The translations under genes were made by a program, and so were the position numbers. From NCBI GenBank assembly GCA_026874595.1, contig CM049310.1, positions 82,497,056 to 82,561,055 of the forward strand: DNA of 64,000 nucleotides, written 5' to 3'. Every line of letters starts with the position of its first letter. Position 1 is the stretch's first letter. The notes beneath the pieces were generated by a model. The model worked only from the letters and a program-made list of their open reading frames with translations, did not search any database and was not told where the DNA came from. This stretch comes from Sipunculus nudus. Taxonomy: Eukaryota > Annelida > Sipuncula > Golfingiida > Sipunculidae. Positions 23,061 to 35,058 of this stretch are shown piece after piece.

Positions 23061-23322
23061 TAGAACAAACTCCTATCACACTTTCTACTAGTATTTTTTT
23101 AAAGATCGGAGTTTGTCATAGAAGAATCTCTGATCTTAATTATAGAAAGTTTGATTAAGTTGTGATCTCTTGTTGAACAGAGTTTTTCCTAGTAGTGACT
23201 ACGATTGAAATTTTTCCTAGTAGAATCGTCGATCCTAATAGCAGAAATTCTCAAAGTAGATGGTCCGATCGGACTTTGTCCTAGTAAGATGGACGATTCT
23301 TCCGGATTGAAGTTTGTCTAGT

Positions 23323-23325
<3 letters not shown>
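23061..23325. repeat. Degenerate short tandem-like motif
   Basis: CCTAGTAGAATCG, CCTAGTAAGATGG, CGATCCT, GGACTTTGTC and GAAGTTTGTC words recur about every 45-55 bp. It could be a decayed minisatellite ending in the TA tract. Confidence 0.35.

Positions 23326-23380
<55 letters not shown>
23326..23380. repeat. (TA)n microsatellite
   Basis: About 27 TA units. The sequence just after it (ACAACAGTCTGTTTCACGGG, then GATCATCAGG) resembles a recurrent end sequence of invertebrate mobile elements, but I cannot name one. Confidence 0.95.
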
Positions 23381-23381
<1 letters not shown>

Positions 23382-23662
23382 CTCTGGAGAAAAACAACAC
23401 TGTTAATTCACAACAGTCTGTTTCACGGGATGCGACCCGATCATCAGGTAAATGTGGTTAGAATGAAGCTAACGGCGTGGTTTATATACATATATATACA
23501 GTATATTAAATACTTAATAACGAAAAGCACTCATGTGTCGCCACATAATTATTAAACATAGTAACCAAACAGCAGGGTTTGAGATCAACATTGCCAGTTG
23601 ATGTTGATGATAAACATACCTTGATGTGGAACATACCTGGGAGATGGTGTACGTTTTGATGC

Positions 23663-24060
23663 TCCAGCAAGAAGGGTATGCGCTCATCCCTGTTCGTGTG
23701 TGTGTGTTCACTATACATGTATAACGGACGCAATCATAAACGGAATCCTATGGATCTTCAGGGAATATCGGGAATAGTCCAATGCAGAATAGCTTAAGTA
23801 TTATCTGTGGGCCCGATTCCTGGTCCGTATTTAGCAAGGACTTCAATGAATATTCAGAAATGCACATTCACATATGCACGATTGAACATGGAAATATTGG
23901 TCGGATGAGGGAAAGCAAACACTTGTTGAAGTACTTGTTGATGCACAATGAATTTGGGAATATAGTCCAATAAGTAACTGAAAGCACGGTGTGTTGAGTA
24001 CCCAACATTCAGCACCGCCAACGTGGTGGAGGCTTGCATTCTTCAGAATGCATTTTCTAT
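23663..24060 (+). mobile_element. R1 copy f (Helitron/HINE-like)
   Basis: Starts about GCTCCAGCAAGAAGG, then TATGCGCTCATCCC, GTGTGTGT, the core and two AACACTTGTTGAAGTAC-type boxes. It ends GGTGGAGGC, TTGCATTCTTCAGAATGCA (hairpin), TTTT, CTAT (24,057-24,060), then TG. It directly precedes duplication copy B, just as copy e2 precedes copy A. Confidence 0.65.
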
Positions 24061-26530
24061 TGTAGAACAGACAGGGGATAAAGGTTAGATCAGTTGTTAA
24101 GGCGTAAAGCTAAGGTACAGAAGATCTCCTGTGAATGTGATTTTATATTACCGTCCCCGGGTAGTCTTAACCTAATTTCAGCCCCCTCCCCCCCCCCCCC
24201 CCGGCACTGTTCAGATTACTAAATCGCAGAATCAACTAAATGATAAATTCTAATGCTTTAAACTCATGGTACAATATTCCAGTAAAATATATGAAAGATA
24301 CGCGATTTTAAATATGGAATCATTCTGTTAAAAATAAAGTTGCCACAAAATATTAATCATATTGTTAATAAATGCTTATATTGACTCATATACTTCGCAT
24401 GCCGCATTACGTGCAAACATAAGATGTACGGCGATTCATACTAATTTGGAAATCAAGAAGAAAAAGATGTATTTGAATTTTAAGTAAATAAACATATAGA
24501 AATTACTCTTTCCAAGGTATACTCTGAAATCCATTTCAAGTTACACCCAGCGATTAACTAAAATCGATTTCATATTACCGGGGATTATCTAAGTAAGAAA
24601 TATTATGAGGAAACATACCCGTCTTTTTCAAATGCCTAAATTCCCAGACTGTCTCCGAAAGGAGCAGCCGAATACCAGCACTGTTTTTAGTATTGGCCTC
24701 AGGGTGACCACGCCGCGTTTAGTATCGGAGGCAGCAGAGAGTTCTTCCCTATTTCATTTTGAGGTCGAGTTGCAAAGAACATTTAGTTTATCTGAAGCCC
24801 ACTATTTGGGAATGGTCCACCTGCCGTGAATAGAGGTCTGTGCTGGGAATACATGTAAAGAGTGCTCGCTTCCCAAGCAGAAAGCTGCGATAAGGACGAC
24901 GAGTTATCCTACGCCAGAAATGTCAACGTCTACAATAGGCTTTGTTAGAAAATTGCCAAGGATCACTTTACACTTCAAGTATGTGTCCTCTGTGCATAAG
25001 ATCATAAAATATCAGCTGTTGGTAGAGGTTACCACTCTGACACCGCTGGTTTTGCTTTTTGAGACAGGAGAAGTTAACATGTTTTTTTGATAACTGGTGA
25101 CCCGGAACTTCTTTGTTTAGATTCAATGGCTGAGAAATCCCTCATGAATGACAAATCCAAGACCTGAAGGGTTGTCAAAAGCTGTTTAAAATATGTTTGA
25201 TGTGACAGAAACCAGATCTGGGCTGTCAATTAAATAAAGTAGATAGATGATATTGTCAAGACACCTTCACATAATAAAAATGACCAGAAAGAAAAACGTA
25301 AGCCGCACCAGGAATAAGCAACATATGGATTTACCAGTGGGATATATGATACTATCCAGAATGTTACTAATGAACTATTAGCATATTCATATTATTAAGC
25401 CTCCCCCTTTAGGGAGAGCGCCGTTTATAAGGATTGATGAGTTTATTTCTATCGCCTTATTTGGGTAAGCAATATTGTTGGCGTTTCTTCTTAGGTCACC
25501 CTCAGTGGTAAACCATCGATTTCCACCTTTATTTTATTTTCTTTTTTTTTCTCCTGTCGAAAAAATGGCTCCCAAAAATGGCTCATTTTCAAAGTAAAAA
25601 AATGGCCACAATGTAAGTACCAGTTATCCCATTTGCGCCTGATATTCCTTTTGATCTTGACCTCATTTCCAATATCGTACATTCTGTAGCGAAATCTCAA
25701 TAACCCCCACTTGTGTCCCTCGTTTTGCTAGATATCCAATATAGCCGATTTTCTAAAACTGATGTTTGATTAAAAGGTTAGTCATAGGCGAAAAATATGC
25801 ACATAATATTTTTATTTTGAGCTAAACCTCGTTTCCAGGGTCATAGGTCATCTATGTGTACTGCACCAGTGAACTCTGTCATTAAAGTTTCATAAACAAG
25901 ACAACTTCGGCTTTGTCAGACCGAGAAAGAGTTTCACAAACACCTCAACTTCGGCTCTGTCGGACCAAGACATAAAAGTTTCACAATATCACAACTTCAG
26001 TACTGACAGACCGAGACGTCTCAAAAAAAGATGAACTGACGTTTTTCCCTGAGAAGTTTAAGGATGTCCAGTAATTTATTTCCCGATATTCTTAGTGCAG
26101 AACAATTGTTATAAAACTGAAATAGGTAATCATTTTCACCTGAGACGTCCTTTTGATTTTTTTTTTCCTCATTTATTTATTACCTGTCGATTCGAAAAAC
26201 TTCCCTATTCCCATTTTGTTCTTTCGGGCCTGTTTTATTATATATCTGATGAAATTAGACACCCAGCCAAGAACTAATGTGACTTTAGGGAGAGAGTGAT
26301 ATTTCCAAACAATATCGCCTATCTGGCCACTACTTTTAAAGCTGCTATGAGACGAAGAGAGTTTAAGAGCCACAGCTGTAACCTGGTGTGCACATTACCT
26401 TAGGATATTACCTCCAGCAGGATATCAACTGGAAATAATGAAAAGTGTCCATAACTCGCTGTTTACAAACGAATTCATTCTGCTTTTTCGAACATGTTAT
26501 AAAACCAAAGCCTACTGCTAGGTAATCCTG
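24061..26530. repeat. Segmental duplication, copy B
   Basis: This is the compact partner of copy A, without the solo-LTR-like block, SINE-C or LINE. It carries extra sequence at about 25,545-25,760 not found in A. Oligo-C runs sit at the same place in both (24,188-24,202 here, 17,404-17,414 in A). Neither copy has a recognisable gene; the open frame at 24,605-24,829 is not kept in copy A. Confidence 0.85.
25866..26018 (+). repeat. 46-bp minisatellite, about 3 units
   Basis: This is the short allele of the array at 19,760-20,598, with the same GTTTCACAAACACC, ACTTCGGCTCTGTC and GACCGAGA words. Confidence 0.75.
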
Positions 26531-26769
26531 GGGAGCCTATTTGCTAGGAAGAGTAAAAAAAGCAATAAAGCAGATCATTTAATTTAATATATCAGCTGCG
26601 ACTGTCGGAAGATCAGAGGATTACTTGTATATTTTAACTGGTTTTCTCTTATGATATGCTAACCGCGTAAATTATTTAGATTTTGCTATGAAGTATATTC
26701 TGGATTAGCATGTATTTAAAAGGAAGCTTTGAATAATGTTTGTAAAATCATTATTGACAGAACAAAACA
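26531..26769. other. Unassigned AT-rich DNA
   Basis: Nothing recognised. Confidence 0.5.
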
Positions 26770-27080
26770 ACCGATGACCGATTGTTAATATAATAATGAT
26801 CAACAAATTACCATTATTATTATAAAACCATTATTATTATCAATCCTATCATTATTATTACTTTAATAATTATAATTATTTATATGAATAATATTTATAT
26901 TTTTATTGTTATTATTGTTATTATTGTTATAATTACTATTTATTATTAATTAACTGTTATTAAACTTCTTGTTTTTTGTTGTTGTTGTTATCATCATCAA
27001 TACTTGTATTTATCATTATTATTAATATTATTATTATTATTATTATTAATATTATTATTATTGTTATTATTAATTTTATT
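26770..27080. repeat. ATT/TTG-rich low-complexity tract
   Basis: Imperfect (ATT)n and (GTT)n runs. The long frames on both strands at 26,960-27,158 are read-throughs of this tract. Confidence 0.9.
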
Positions 27081-27660
27081 ATACGCCCGTCTATGACGGG
27101 ACGTATTATGGAATATCGTCCGTCCGTACGTCCGTCCGCCCGTTCCATTAACTTTTAGTGTCGCCGCGATAACTTACCAGAGCTTTGATGGATTTTTCAT
27201 GAAACTCACCATACTACTTTTCAATATATTACCTCGCCCGAGTTCGATTATGAGCAAAATCCGCCCATATTAAATAAGGTCAGAGGTCACAAGGCTACTT
27301 TGTAGTGTCGCCGCGATAACTTACGAGGAAAATGATTGATTTTGATCAAACTCGACAAAAATGGGAGGCACCTTGGTGACTTACACAAAATCCTATGGAT
27401 TTACATGAAACTCATTATACATATTTACCAATTAAGTTTCCCACTTGGATTGGATGGTCAGCAAAATACATGCATATTGAATGAGGTTAGAGGTCACCAC
27501 ATGTCTGTGGTAGCACCCAGACTTACCAAAAAATCTGATGGATTTTCGTATAACTCATGATGAGTATTAACCAATATAGTTTCTCGCCTGAATTACATTC
27601 TCAGCAAATTCACGCATATTTAATGAGGTCAGAGGTCACAAAATATTGAACGGGAGTAAT
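27081..27660 (+). repeat. Dispersed repeat R4 with hairpin, CGTC tract and three internal units
   Basis: It starts with a hairpin (CCCGTC, TAT, GACGGG at 27,086-27,100), then an imperfect (CGTC)n at 27,117-27,144. Three internal units of roughly 150-200 bp follow. Each has CTTACC/CTTACA, ATGGATTT, ATGAAACTCA, a TTACC/ATTAAC box, CAGCAAA/GAGCAAA, GCATATT and GAGGTCAGAGGTCAC. The layout matches a very widespread class of invertebrate non-coding repeats whose mobiliser is unclear. It is embedded between ATT-rich tracts. Confidence 0.6.
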
Positions 27661-27668
27661 ATGCACCT

Positions 27669-27682
27669 TGTTATTATTATTA

Positions 27683-27715
<33 letters not shown>

Positions 27716-27758
27716 GTATTAGTATTAGTATTAGTATTAGTATTAGTATTAGTATTAT
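27669..27758. repeat. (ATT)n then (AGTATT)n microsatellite
   Basis: About 15 ATT units, then seven perfect AGTATT hexamers (27,717-27,758). Confidence 0.95.
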
Positions 27759-28029
27759 TTATGCATCCAAATCATAACTTAAAAAAAAATGAAGTAGCTG
27801 TTGCTATTCCGATTGTTTAAGCCTGTTTCGGCCGATAAACAATTGGAGATATCAGAAAAAGAGAAAAAAATATGTGAATAATCATGTTAAGGCTCGAAAG
27901 CTCATGCTTGTACAACATTTGCTATTGTTGACATACTCCACAATACATGTTGGTTTAAACAACAATACATGGACATGCTGAAAGATTAAGGTTACTGCCG
28001 TGGCTACATTTATGGCGGATAAAGGGAAA

Positions 28030-28645
28030 ACGACCAACCATCAATTTAATGGCTGATTCTCTCCCATTTAGATGACTGTAATGGGATATATATGGGCCTT
28101 CCCAACACAGAAATTCAGCGAATTCAGAGAATTCGGAATGCAGCGGCTAAACTGGTGCTGAACTGGGAAAAGTCACAAAGCAGCGGTGATGCATTGAAAC
28201 TTCTACATTGGCTACCCATAAAATGGAAAATTATATTTAAAATCTTAATCATCGTATACAAATGCCTGCACGGACAGAATCCGCTTTACTTGCAAGATCT
28301 CCTACAACAGAAAACTAAAACAAATGTCCTCACTTAGATCAAACCGATATACCTGTATTCTTAATATTACAAGAACAAAAGCTCGAATGTTTATAGATAG
28401 CAGCTTTAGTGTTTTAGCTCTGAAACATTGGGATATGCTACCTGAGATTATTCGCAATATAGACAGTCTTCTGAATTCAGAAAAAAAAACCTAACGACCT
28501 TTTTCAAGAAGCCTATGCAGCTTAATCTGGACTCAGCTTTATCTTTTTTCCTGTTAAGCGCCACAGAATATGTTTTTATTTATACGTACCAGTCAAGCGC
28601 TCTGTAAAATACGTAATGTAATGTAAAACACTGGTACATCGTGAT
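28030..28645 (+). mobile_element. L2/CR1-like LINE, 3' fragment
   Basis: It contains the C-terminal coding region and 3' end of a LINE whose coding order (LSHLDDCN..., GLP, IQRIQRIRNAAAKLV, LHWLPIKWKIIFKIL, YKCLHG) is characteristic of L2/CR1-type elements. The non-coding end has TAAGCGCCACAGAA, CAAGCGCTCTG and a GTAATGTAATGTAA tail (28,613-28,626), the short tandem tail typical of the group. The 5' end is missing. Confidence 0.8.
28050..28493 (+). pseudogene. L2/CR1-like ORF2 C-terminus with frameshift
   Basis: The frame is open from 28,050 (following a stop at 28,047) to the stop at 28,335-28,337. It then shifts by one base near 28,320 and continues as SSLRSNRYTC, ARMFIDSSFSVLALKHWDML and PEIIRNIDSL to a stop at about 28,493. 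The methionine at 28,092 lies inside the conserved CNGIYMGLP block and is not a real start. The region follows the RT in the intact protein and has no catalytic residues. One frameshift and 5' truncation make it a pseudogene. Confidence 0.8.
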
Positions 28646-29630
28646 TTGAGAAAAAATGTCTCTTATACTATAACTATATATACATCAAGTTATGATTTTT
28701 AAATAGACATTCTGTGAGACAGATTACACAAACATAGTGGGCAAAGTCTCCTTCATTCATTCGGAGCATCATGTCGACCTAGAATCCATATTAAGGGGGG
28801 TTCGGCTTACAGACATGACATTTGGAAAACCTTATCACGAACTGGTGATGTATTTATAAAATCCACGCATTGAAACCCAGCCAAAAGAGAGATATCGGCA
28901 GTGACATCAGGGTGTGTGCCAAAGTTACTTATATATCCTACGGGCACTTCTTGATATGAACAGGCAGTACTCCAACGTGAATAAGGTAAGTAAGAAAAAC
29001 TGCTAAATAATAACGCGAGTAAGGTCCTCAAGGACGCACTGTATTGAGAGGGATGTGGCGGTACAAAGGTAGTAGCGGTTAAATCACGCGTTACTATGGA
29101 GACTCAGGTTTCCCGACAATCAGCCCTGTACTCTAGGGATCCCCGCCTTAGGCTGCTGGAATTGACGGTGACGTGCTACGTTGAGTCGCCTGTCGTTTAT
29201 TTTTACGGTGCTATTATACCTTAATGATCTTGGAAGCTACCTTGTTCTCTCTGTGTACAACAAACAAGGAAAGTAGTCACAGACCACAACCTCCGCCAGG
29301 AGTCTGATCAAACTACACATCGACACAGGAAATGCGTATCATGGTTCAACAACCCCATCACAGGTCACATCCAGGGCAAAGCCGCCCCTTTCATTGATGA
29401 ATAGTTTTTTCTTTAGTGAAATAGTCGTACATTAAAACGGAATAATATTTTTTTTTAATTAAAAAAATTATTATGGTGTTTTGCATGACCTGCAACGTAT
29501 ATGAATTTCTCTTCCGGTATAATTCTTAACCAAAAAAAAAATGTCATTAAAATCTGGTCTGAACTGTATGTGTAAATTCGCACAAAGAAAAACCGAATAT
29601 CCAAGGATAATATTTCAATTATTAATAATT

Positions 29631-29662
<32 letters not shown>

Positions 29663-30599
29663 TTTCATATAATATCATTATTTAATAGACACGCAATATC
29701 TCTTAACAATTCATCAAGGTGGAAATACTTTATTTTATAGCAAATAGCCTTTAAGATCTGATATGATTTAGAATTTATTTTTCGTATTTGCAGGAAAGAA
29801 AAACGTTATGTTATTATTAAACAATTCTTTACCTTTCGACTATGGACGCTACAAGCATGGGTGACATAAATGTGATGCGAATGCGGCCAAAATATAAATG
29901 TCTGCTCACTCGTGTGGATGGGGCGTCTCATTTAAGAAGATTAAAGATTTCGCGATAGGCGAATATGAAATCATCACGAATTAAAACCGATCACAATACA
30001 TTTTTATTAGGTGGGTGTACAACAACAGTTTAATCAGCGTGTTCTATTTTTTCCATTATTTTGTGAAAACATTGGATTAGTAGAGCTTTCATCTTTTATC
30101 GTATTTAACATTGAAACAACACTACAAAGGTTGCAAAAATGGTATTTTTATCCAGGGGAGAAATATACATAGCAGGAAAAACAAGCCGCTTATCGATATT
30201 TCGCCTATATTGAACATTGTGACTTATTTTTTTTTTCGTTACAGGTTTTGAAGACAAACGCCTTCACATGTGAAGGGATTAAGTTTTGTCGAAAAAGAAC
30301 ACTAATCTTTTATCCAGACTATCCATTAGACCTTCAAGCTTTTATGCATCTGACAGCTTCATTATCCCGTCCTCATGGTCGGGAATTAAATAAAATATCT
30401 CATCTGTAAACTTCTGTTTTATATTTTCACTTGAACCTTACATTCAGAAAAAAATCAAGCAATTTAGGATAAAAAGGGAAATAAAAAGGATGGCCTCATT
30501 GGTAATATAAAGCTTTTCTATGAAAAAATGAAAACGTATGCATAACGAGATTACTATTTTGACTTTCCCTACACTGTTGGAAAGTGAAACAGAGAAAAA
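28646..30599. other. Unique DNA; CA/TA microsatellite; candidate non-coding conserved tract
   Basis: 28,730-29,370 is moderately GC-rich and non-repetitive, with a perfect donor-like AAG/GTAAGT at 28,983-28,991 but no supporting exon. 29,631-29,662 is (CA)n(TA)n. 29,820-30,120 is repeat-free, with AATTAAAACCGATC, AGTTTAATCAGCG and similar regulatory-type words. Confidence 0.35.
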
Positions 30600-30842
30600 C
30601 TAGAAATATGCATTCTCAGGAATGCAGGCCTCCGCCATGTGAGCGGTCCTTAATTTGGGATGCTTCCAAAATGTGTTTGAATTCCATACTCACAAGTTTA
30701 TTCGTGCATATGTGAATGTATATCTGTTAATATTCCTGGAAGTCTTTCCTGGACCCTGATCATGAGACGGATCCGCCACAAAATCTATGTTGTGAACAAA
30801 CACACACTCACACACACGAACGAGAATGAACGCATACCTTCA
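30600..30842 (-). mobile_element. R1 copy g (antisense, internally deleted)
   Basis: Minus-strand order: TATGCGTTCATTCTCGTTCG, GTGTGTG tract, short core, GGCGGAGGCC, TGCATTCCTGAGAATGCA (perfect hairpin stem), TATTT, CTAG (30,600-30,603), then TTTTT. This copy shows the clearest hairpin and terminal CTAG. Confidence 0.65.
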
Positions 30843-32544
30843 AAACATTAAAATCACCATATCTAAGAACCACGATGAAGAAGGTTGTCTTTTACGGGGA
30901 ATTCACCTTAAGCTGTACCTCTTGTGTTCCAATCAATTAGCATCGTAGGAGGAAAACTTAGCCTTATAAATCGGGTTTCTATATGGAATTGAATTCATTT
31001 TCTTGAAACGTTTTACATTACGTTGACAGCGTATCTTGTAACCACAGTGAATTAAATTACATAATTACATTAAATCATCACCTAAAATATAACAATTTAA
31101 TATATTATTTGAAGAAATGTTCAGATGTTTGCTTAGTTTATAATGAAAATATAAGCTATAAATATTTCTCAAATAATCCAAGAGAAATTGCTAGACTGAA
31201 ATTGGAGAATATCTCATTCTAATAGGAAGATATAAATTTTATTCGTTGGTTGCAAATACTTATTAAATACTTGTTATGTCTTTATAAGTCTATATGGTAG
31301 CCTTTGTATGCTAGTAATTAACGTATAGAATATATGTATAATTCAAAATTATTGGAATATATATATACGTATATATATTTATATATATATTAAAGTAAAG
31401 AGTATATATATATATCATGAGTATTATATTTAGATATCCAGATTATCGGTATATTCATTTAGATTAATCTTAACTGTAAATAACAGTTAAAGTTATGTCA
31501 CCCTTTAAAGCCGATTGCATTTTGTTTTCAACGTTCTCATGAAAGTCCGATCTATCGCTATAAAGGAAACATTAGAACATGGAATTCTATTTGTTTCGCG
31601 AATGCCTTCATTTAAACGGATGACAACGTTTTTCCCCAACGGATTTCGGCTTTGTAAGATAAATCCTTGGAAGGAATAGTCCTTTCTCGAAACAGATTAC
31701 TATAAAAGAAGACATAAACCATTAAACGCAGAGTCACAGCAACAGCATTCAAAGCTACCTTATAACAAAACTTGCATCAAGTAATGAAATATTTTCGTTG
31801 AACCTGCGTTAAATTATCTGATGGGTTTTAAAGGCGTTCTAATTGGTATTCCTCTGGGAGGACGAATGTTACCAGCTGTCACTCTCCGATGATGTAAGGG
31901 TCTGTTTCTGCTTGTGATTGTAATAATGGTTATTAATTTCTGTAGATGGACCATGAATGAACGCCTCACATGTGGATATTTGCTCATTTGTTGTCTTGTT
32001 ACTGTGGAAGTTTTCGTTAAGCAGTTGAAGCGGCCTCAGCTTCCATAAGTTTATCAGCTTCGTTACATTTCATGTTCATTAGTGTAAAATTTACCGTGCT
32101 CAAGTACTTCTGAGTTTCCACACTGTGCAGTATCGGGCTCACAAGAGTACGACTCAAGAGTGCTGGTAATGGTCTCACCCCCACAATGCACCACGGTTTT
32201 TAAATATACCAGCGGCGTGGGTATAAATGTAGTTAATAGGGTGATGTATTCGGTTCAAGTATGTTGGATTAAAATTGTTTCAAGGCAAATTTTATAAACA
32301 TGGTTTTTGTTTGTGGTAAGTGCTTATATAGTAAGTAATATTTGGTAAGCATACGCAAGTGAAATGTAAACAGGTGGTGTTTCCTTGAAATGTAATGAAT
32401 TTAATTTTAAAGTTTGCAGATGAGACCACCTGGCCGTCCCACGCTGCCTAATTGGAAGAGGTTTGTTTTGAGTAGAGACGACCCCTTGTGGCAGGCAGGG
32501 TGCGGAGTGTCCTACGACATGGAGACCGCTGCTCTCAGGTATCC
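30843..32544. other. Unique DNA, TATA-type simple repeats and candidate non-coding conserved tract
   Basis: 31,356-31,415 is TATA-rich. 31,690-32,230 is repeat-free and contains TAATAATGGTTATTAATTTC and GATGGACCATGAATG. No coding frame is recognisable. Confidence 0.35.
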
Positions 32545-32850
32545 CCGTGTAGCGAATTCAGATTACCCCCGGTTCAGATTACCCACGGTTATTTAAAATC
32601 GCCTTAAGATTAAGGGATGTTACTTCCCAGGGGTAATTTAAAATCAATACCGTTCTGTCTACTACATTTTTAGATAAACCCTTCAACACAGCTGTGCCAT
32701 GCTTACTTTTAATTACTTTAATTCCTTTTTTTTATTTCACCAAAAGGTTATTTTTTATATCTTATGTCTACATTTTAAGTGTTCTGTGCTTTGGTGAATA
32801 ATATGAGTCAACATGGTTAATATTAACAATTAAATGATATTATGCGTGGG
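32545..32850 (+). repeat. Dispersed repeat R2, copy 1
   Basis: Starts GTGTAGCGAATTCAGATTAC, CCCCGGTTCAGATTACCC, and continues into an AT-rich body (TATCTTATGTCTACA, GAGTCAACATGGTTAATAT). The body aligns with 57,945-58,200, and the head aligns with 37,075-37,190. Confidence 0.5.
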
Positions 32851-34289
32851 AGGCATAGATGATGACGTGGTTTTCATGGGGATGAAAATTGGATTGTATT
32901 TTCCTATTCTTTTTATATAATAAGTGGTTAAAGTTAAGATCATCGGCTGTGTATATGTTTATGATTGTGTAGTTATGACTTGTATCACAACTCACTGTAG
33001 GCCCTATCGGTTAGACGAAAATGCCCGAAAAGTTGTGTTTGCAAGGCCATGTAGAATGCAACATGAATCGTGAATTTCGATATGGAAGAAAATATACTGA
33101 ATATTAAGACGTAGAAACTGGTTGTGAAATTATGTTTGACGATTTAAAAAAATTAAGAGGCAAACGATCGATTATTAAAGTATTAAACCTGAAATACTGA
33201 TCGAGGAAATTCGGTCTTTTTTGTACATCACGCTGAAAGGTCACGATAACGACACTTGTTCACCCGGTGCTTTGTGTCCCCTGTTTCTTACGTCTCACGG
33301 GGTTAGATTTTTCCCCGGAAAACATGACTTCTTTGTATTGGCATACATGACCTTTAATGATCGTTTGTGAAAGATTCAAACAATTTAATAGATTACGAAA
33401 AAAAGACCAATTGTCGATATAAACTTCTAATGTTAACACCACCACTGACAATTAAAAGTACAAAAAAATTGTAACAATATTTATTGATATCCCACAGCTA
33501 ATACCCATGATACCTTGTTCTGAAGCATATCCGGTGTAGACTTCACGTAATGTAAAGACACGGGCCATTCACTGCTACTATTCGGAATGCTTTTGATGTT
33601 GGATAGGGGTTCTGATTGTCCGTGCTCTGACGTCATTCCGGATTATCTGATCGCTTAAATTAAGCAGGAGATTTCTATCTTCTTGTATGGCCTTGGGGTA
33701 TGTCATGTTACCGCTGAGTCAATGGCCTGCCCTTATTTAGGAAGTTTGAGAGCAGCAGATTGAAATATTACAGCCAGATGTTCACTAATCTTTTCAGTAC
33801 AATTTATGTGATTTCTGGATTTCTCCGAGGACGTATTAATGAATTTTAGGTAATTCCTATAAAGAAGGGGTCTTGTAACTCCTCTGTGATGGATGTATAA
33901 GCTAGCTTATCTAAAAGCTGTTAGTAAACAAGCTACATGCCCAATGTTGACAAACAGAAAAACATGTACCCGAAGGTTGTCGGTTGCATATTTGTAAGAG
34001 TTGAAAGTCACTATTTGTATAAGGGCCTTTGCAAAAATCTGGTTCATCTGAGTTGCCACCCGATATCCTTGTTAAATGTGTTTGGCGCACCACCCCCACA
34101 ATATATAATAAACATATGGATTTATACAAAACGAACCGCCTGTGTGTAGTGGAGTCCCGTTTCCAAGCATAGCTTTTATTACATATGGTTCAAGAGTTAT
34201 CTATAGTAAATAGACCTCAGATATCGAAATAGGCTTTCTTTAAGTAACCCAACTCTTTTACGTACTTTAAGTCTGTACTCCCCAGGATA
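32851..34289. other. Unique DNA, candidate non-coding conserved tract at 33.6-33.9 kb
   Basis: 33,580-33,900 is repeat-free, with GGATTATCTGATCG, CTTAAATTAAGC and TGAGTCAATGG (AP-1-like TGAGTCA). The two opposite frames at 33,911-34,149 have no identifiable domain. Confidence 0.35.
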
Positions 34290-34510
34290 TTTGTCCATCG
34301 CTTTCGACGAAAGCGCCGTCAGCGCATGGCACAACAGTGGTGTGCGTCCATCAATCTTTCCGTCCGTCCGTTTATCCGTCCGTCCGTCAGCTAACACATC
34401 TAGAAGAAAGAAACAAGATTGGTGTCAGCGCAATAATTTCAGAAAGGTTTAATGCGCAAATATCATAGTTGCACCGTGTATGCATCAAATGAAGGGCTAA
34501 AGGTCGAGTT
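34290..34510 (+). repeat. CGTCC-type dispersed repeat related to R4
   Basis: A hairpin-like CTTTCGACGAAAG (34,302-34,314), a (CGTC)n tract (34,360-34,388), GTGTCAGCGCAATAA and GGGCTAAAGGTCGA appear in the same order as the R4 elements (TGTCGCCGCGATAAC, AGGTCAGAGGTCA). It is diverged and has a single internal unit. Confidence 0.45.
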
Positions 34511-34770
34511 TAAATATGGATGACCCTACTACATCTTTCAGCCTCACAAAGCAGTCTTGATAAAATGATTAAACACAAAAATTCAACGACAGTTTGAGGT
34601 ACACTCACCATTCCCGCACCAAAATGCACCACGCAGAAGGCCAGGTGACGTTCGAACATAGAGACCTCACTATAGTTTTAGCTCCATGTAGGCGTTCTTT
34701 CATCGAAAGGGTAAGGCGAGATAGTGCACGCATCTACTATACTAATCAAAACAAATTCTTCTTTCATAAT

Positions 34771-35058
34771 TGTTTGTTGTGCCTGTGTTTTTTATCACAA
34801 CATAACTCACGCAGTCATGAACTGAGTCCCATGAAATTTTCAGGGCACCTCGGGGATGAGCTAACGAGGAATTGGAAAGGTTTAGGTGTGGATCCTAATT
34901 AGGAACGTCATCAAGGAATATTCACAAATGTACAGTCACTTACGCACGAATGAACTTGGTAATATGGGTTGAATAAGTGAATGCAAACATTTGGGACATT
35001 CCGCAAAAGGGACCCCTCCATGGCGGAGGCTTGCTTTCCTTAGAATGCTGATTTCTAG
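34771..35058 (+). mobile_element. R1 copy h (5'-truncated)
   Basis: Starts within the GT-rich part and keeps AACATAACTCACGCAGTCAT, TTTTCAGGGCACCTCGGGGA, AACGTCATCAAGGAATATTC, CAGTCACTTACGCACGAATG, ATGGCGGAGGC, TTGCTTTCCTTAGAATGCT, GATTT, CTAG (35,055-35,058), then TTAC. Confidence 0.65.

Noticed and set aside
26960-27158. Overlapping Ile/Asn-rich frames on both strands
   Set aside because: Low-complexity ATT repeats.
28983-28991. Splice donor AAG/GTAAGT
   Set aside because: A perfect match, but no coding frame, acceptor partner or domain supports an exon; such sites are expected by chance in 64 kb.
29286-29303. Another R1 start (ACCTCCGCCAGGAG)
   Set aside because: Only the short box matches; no core, microsatellite or 3' end follows.
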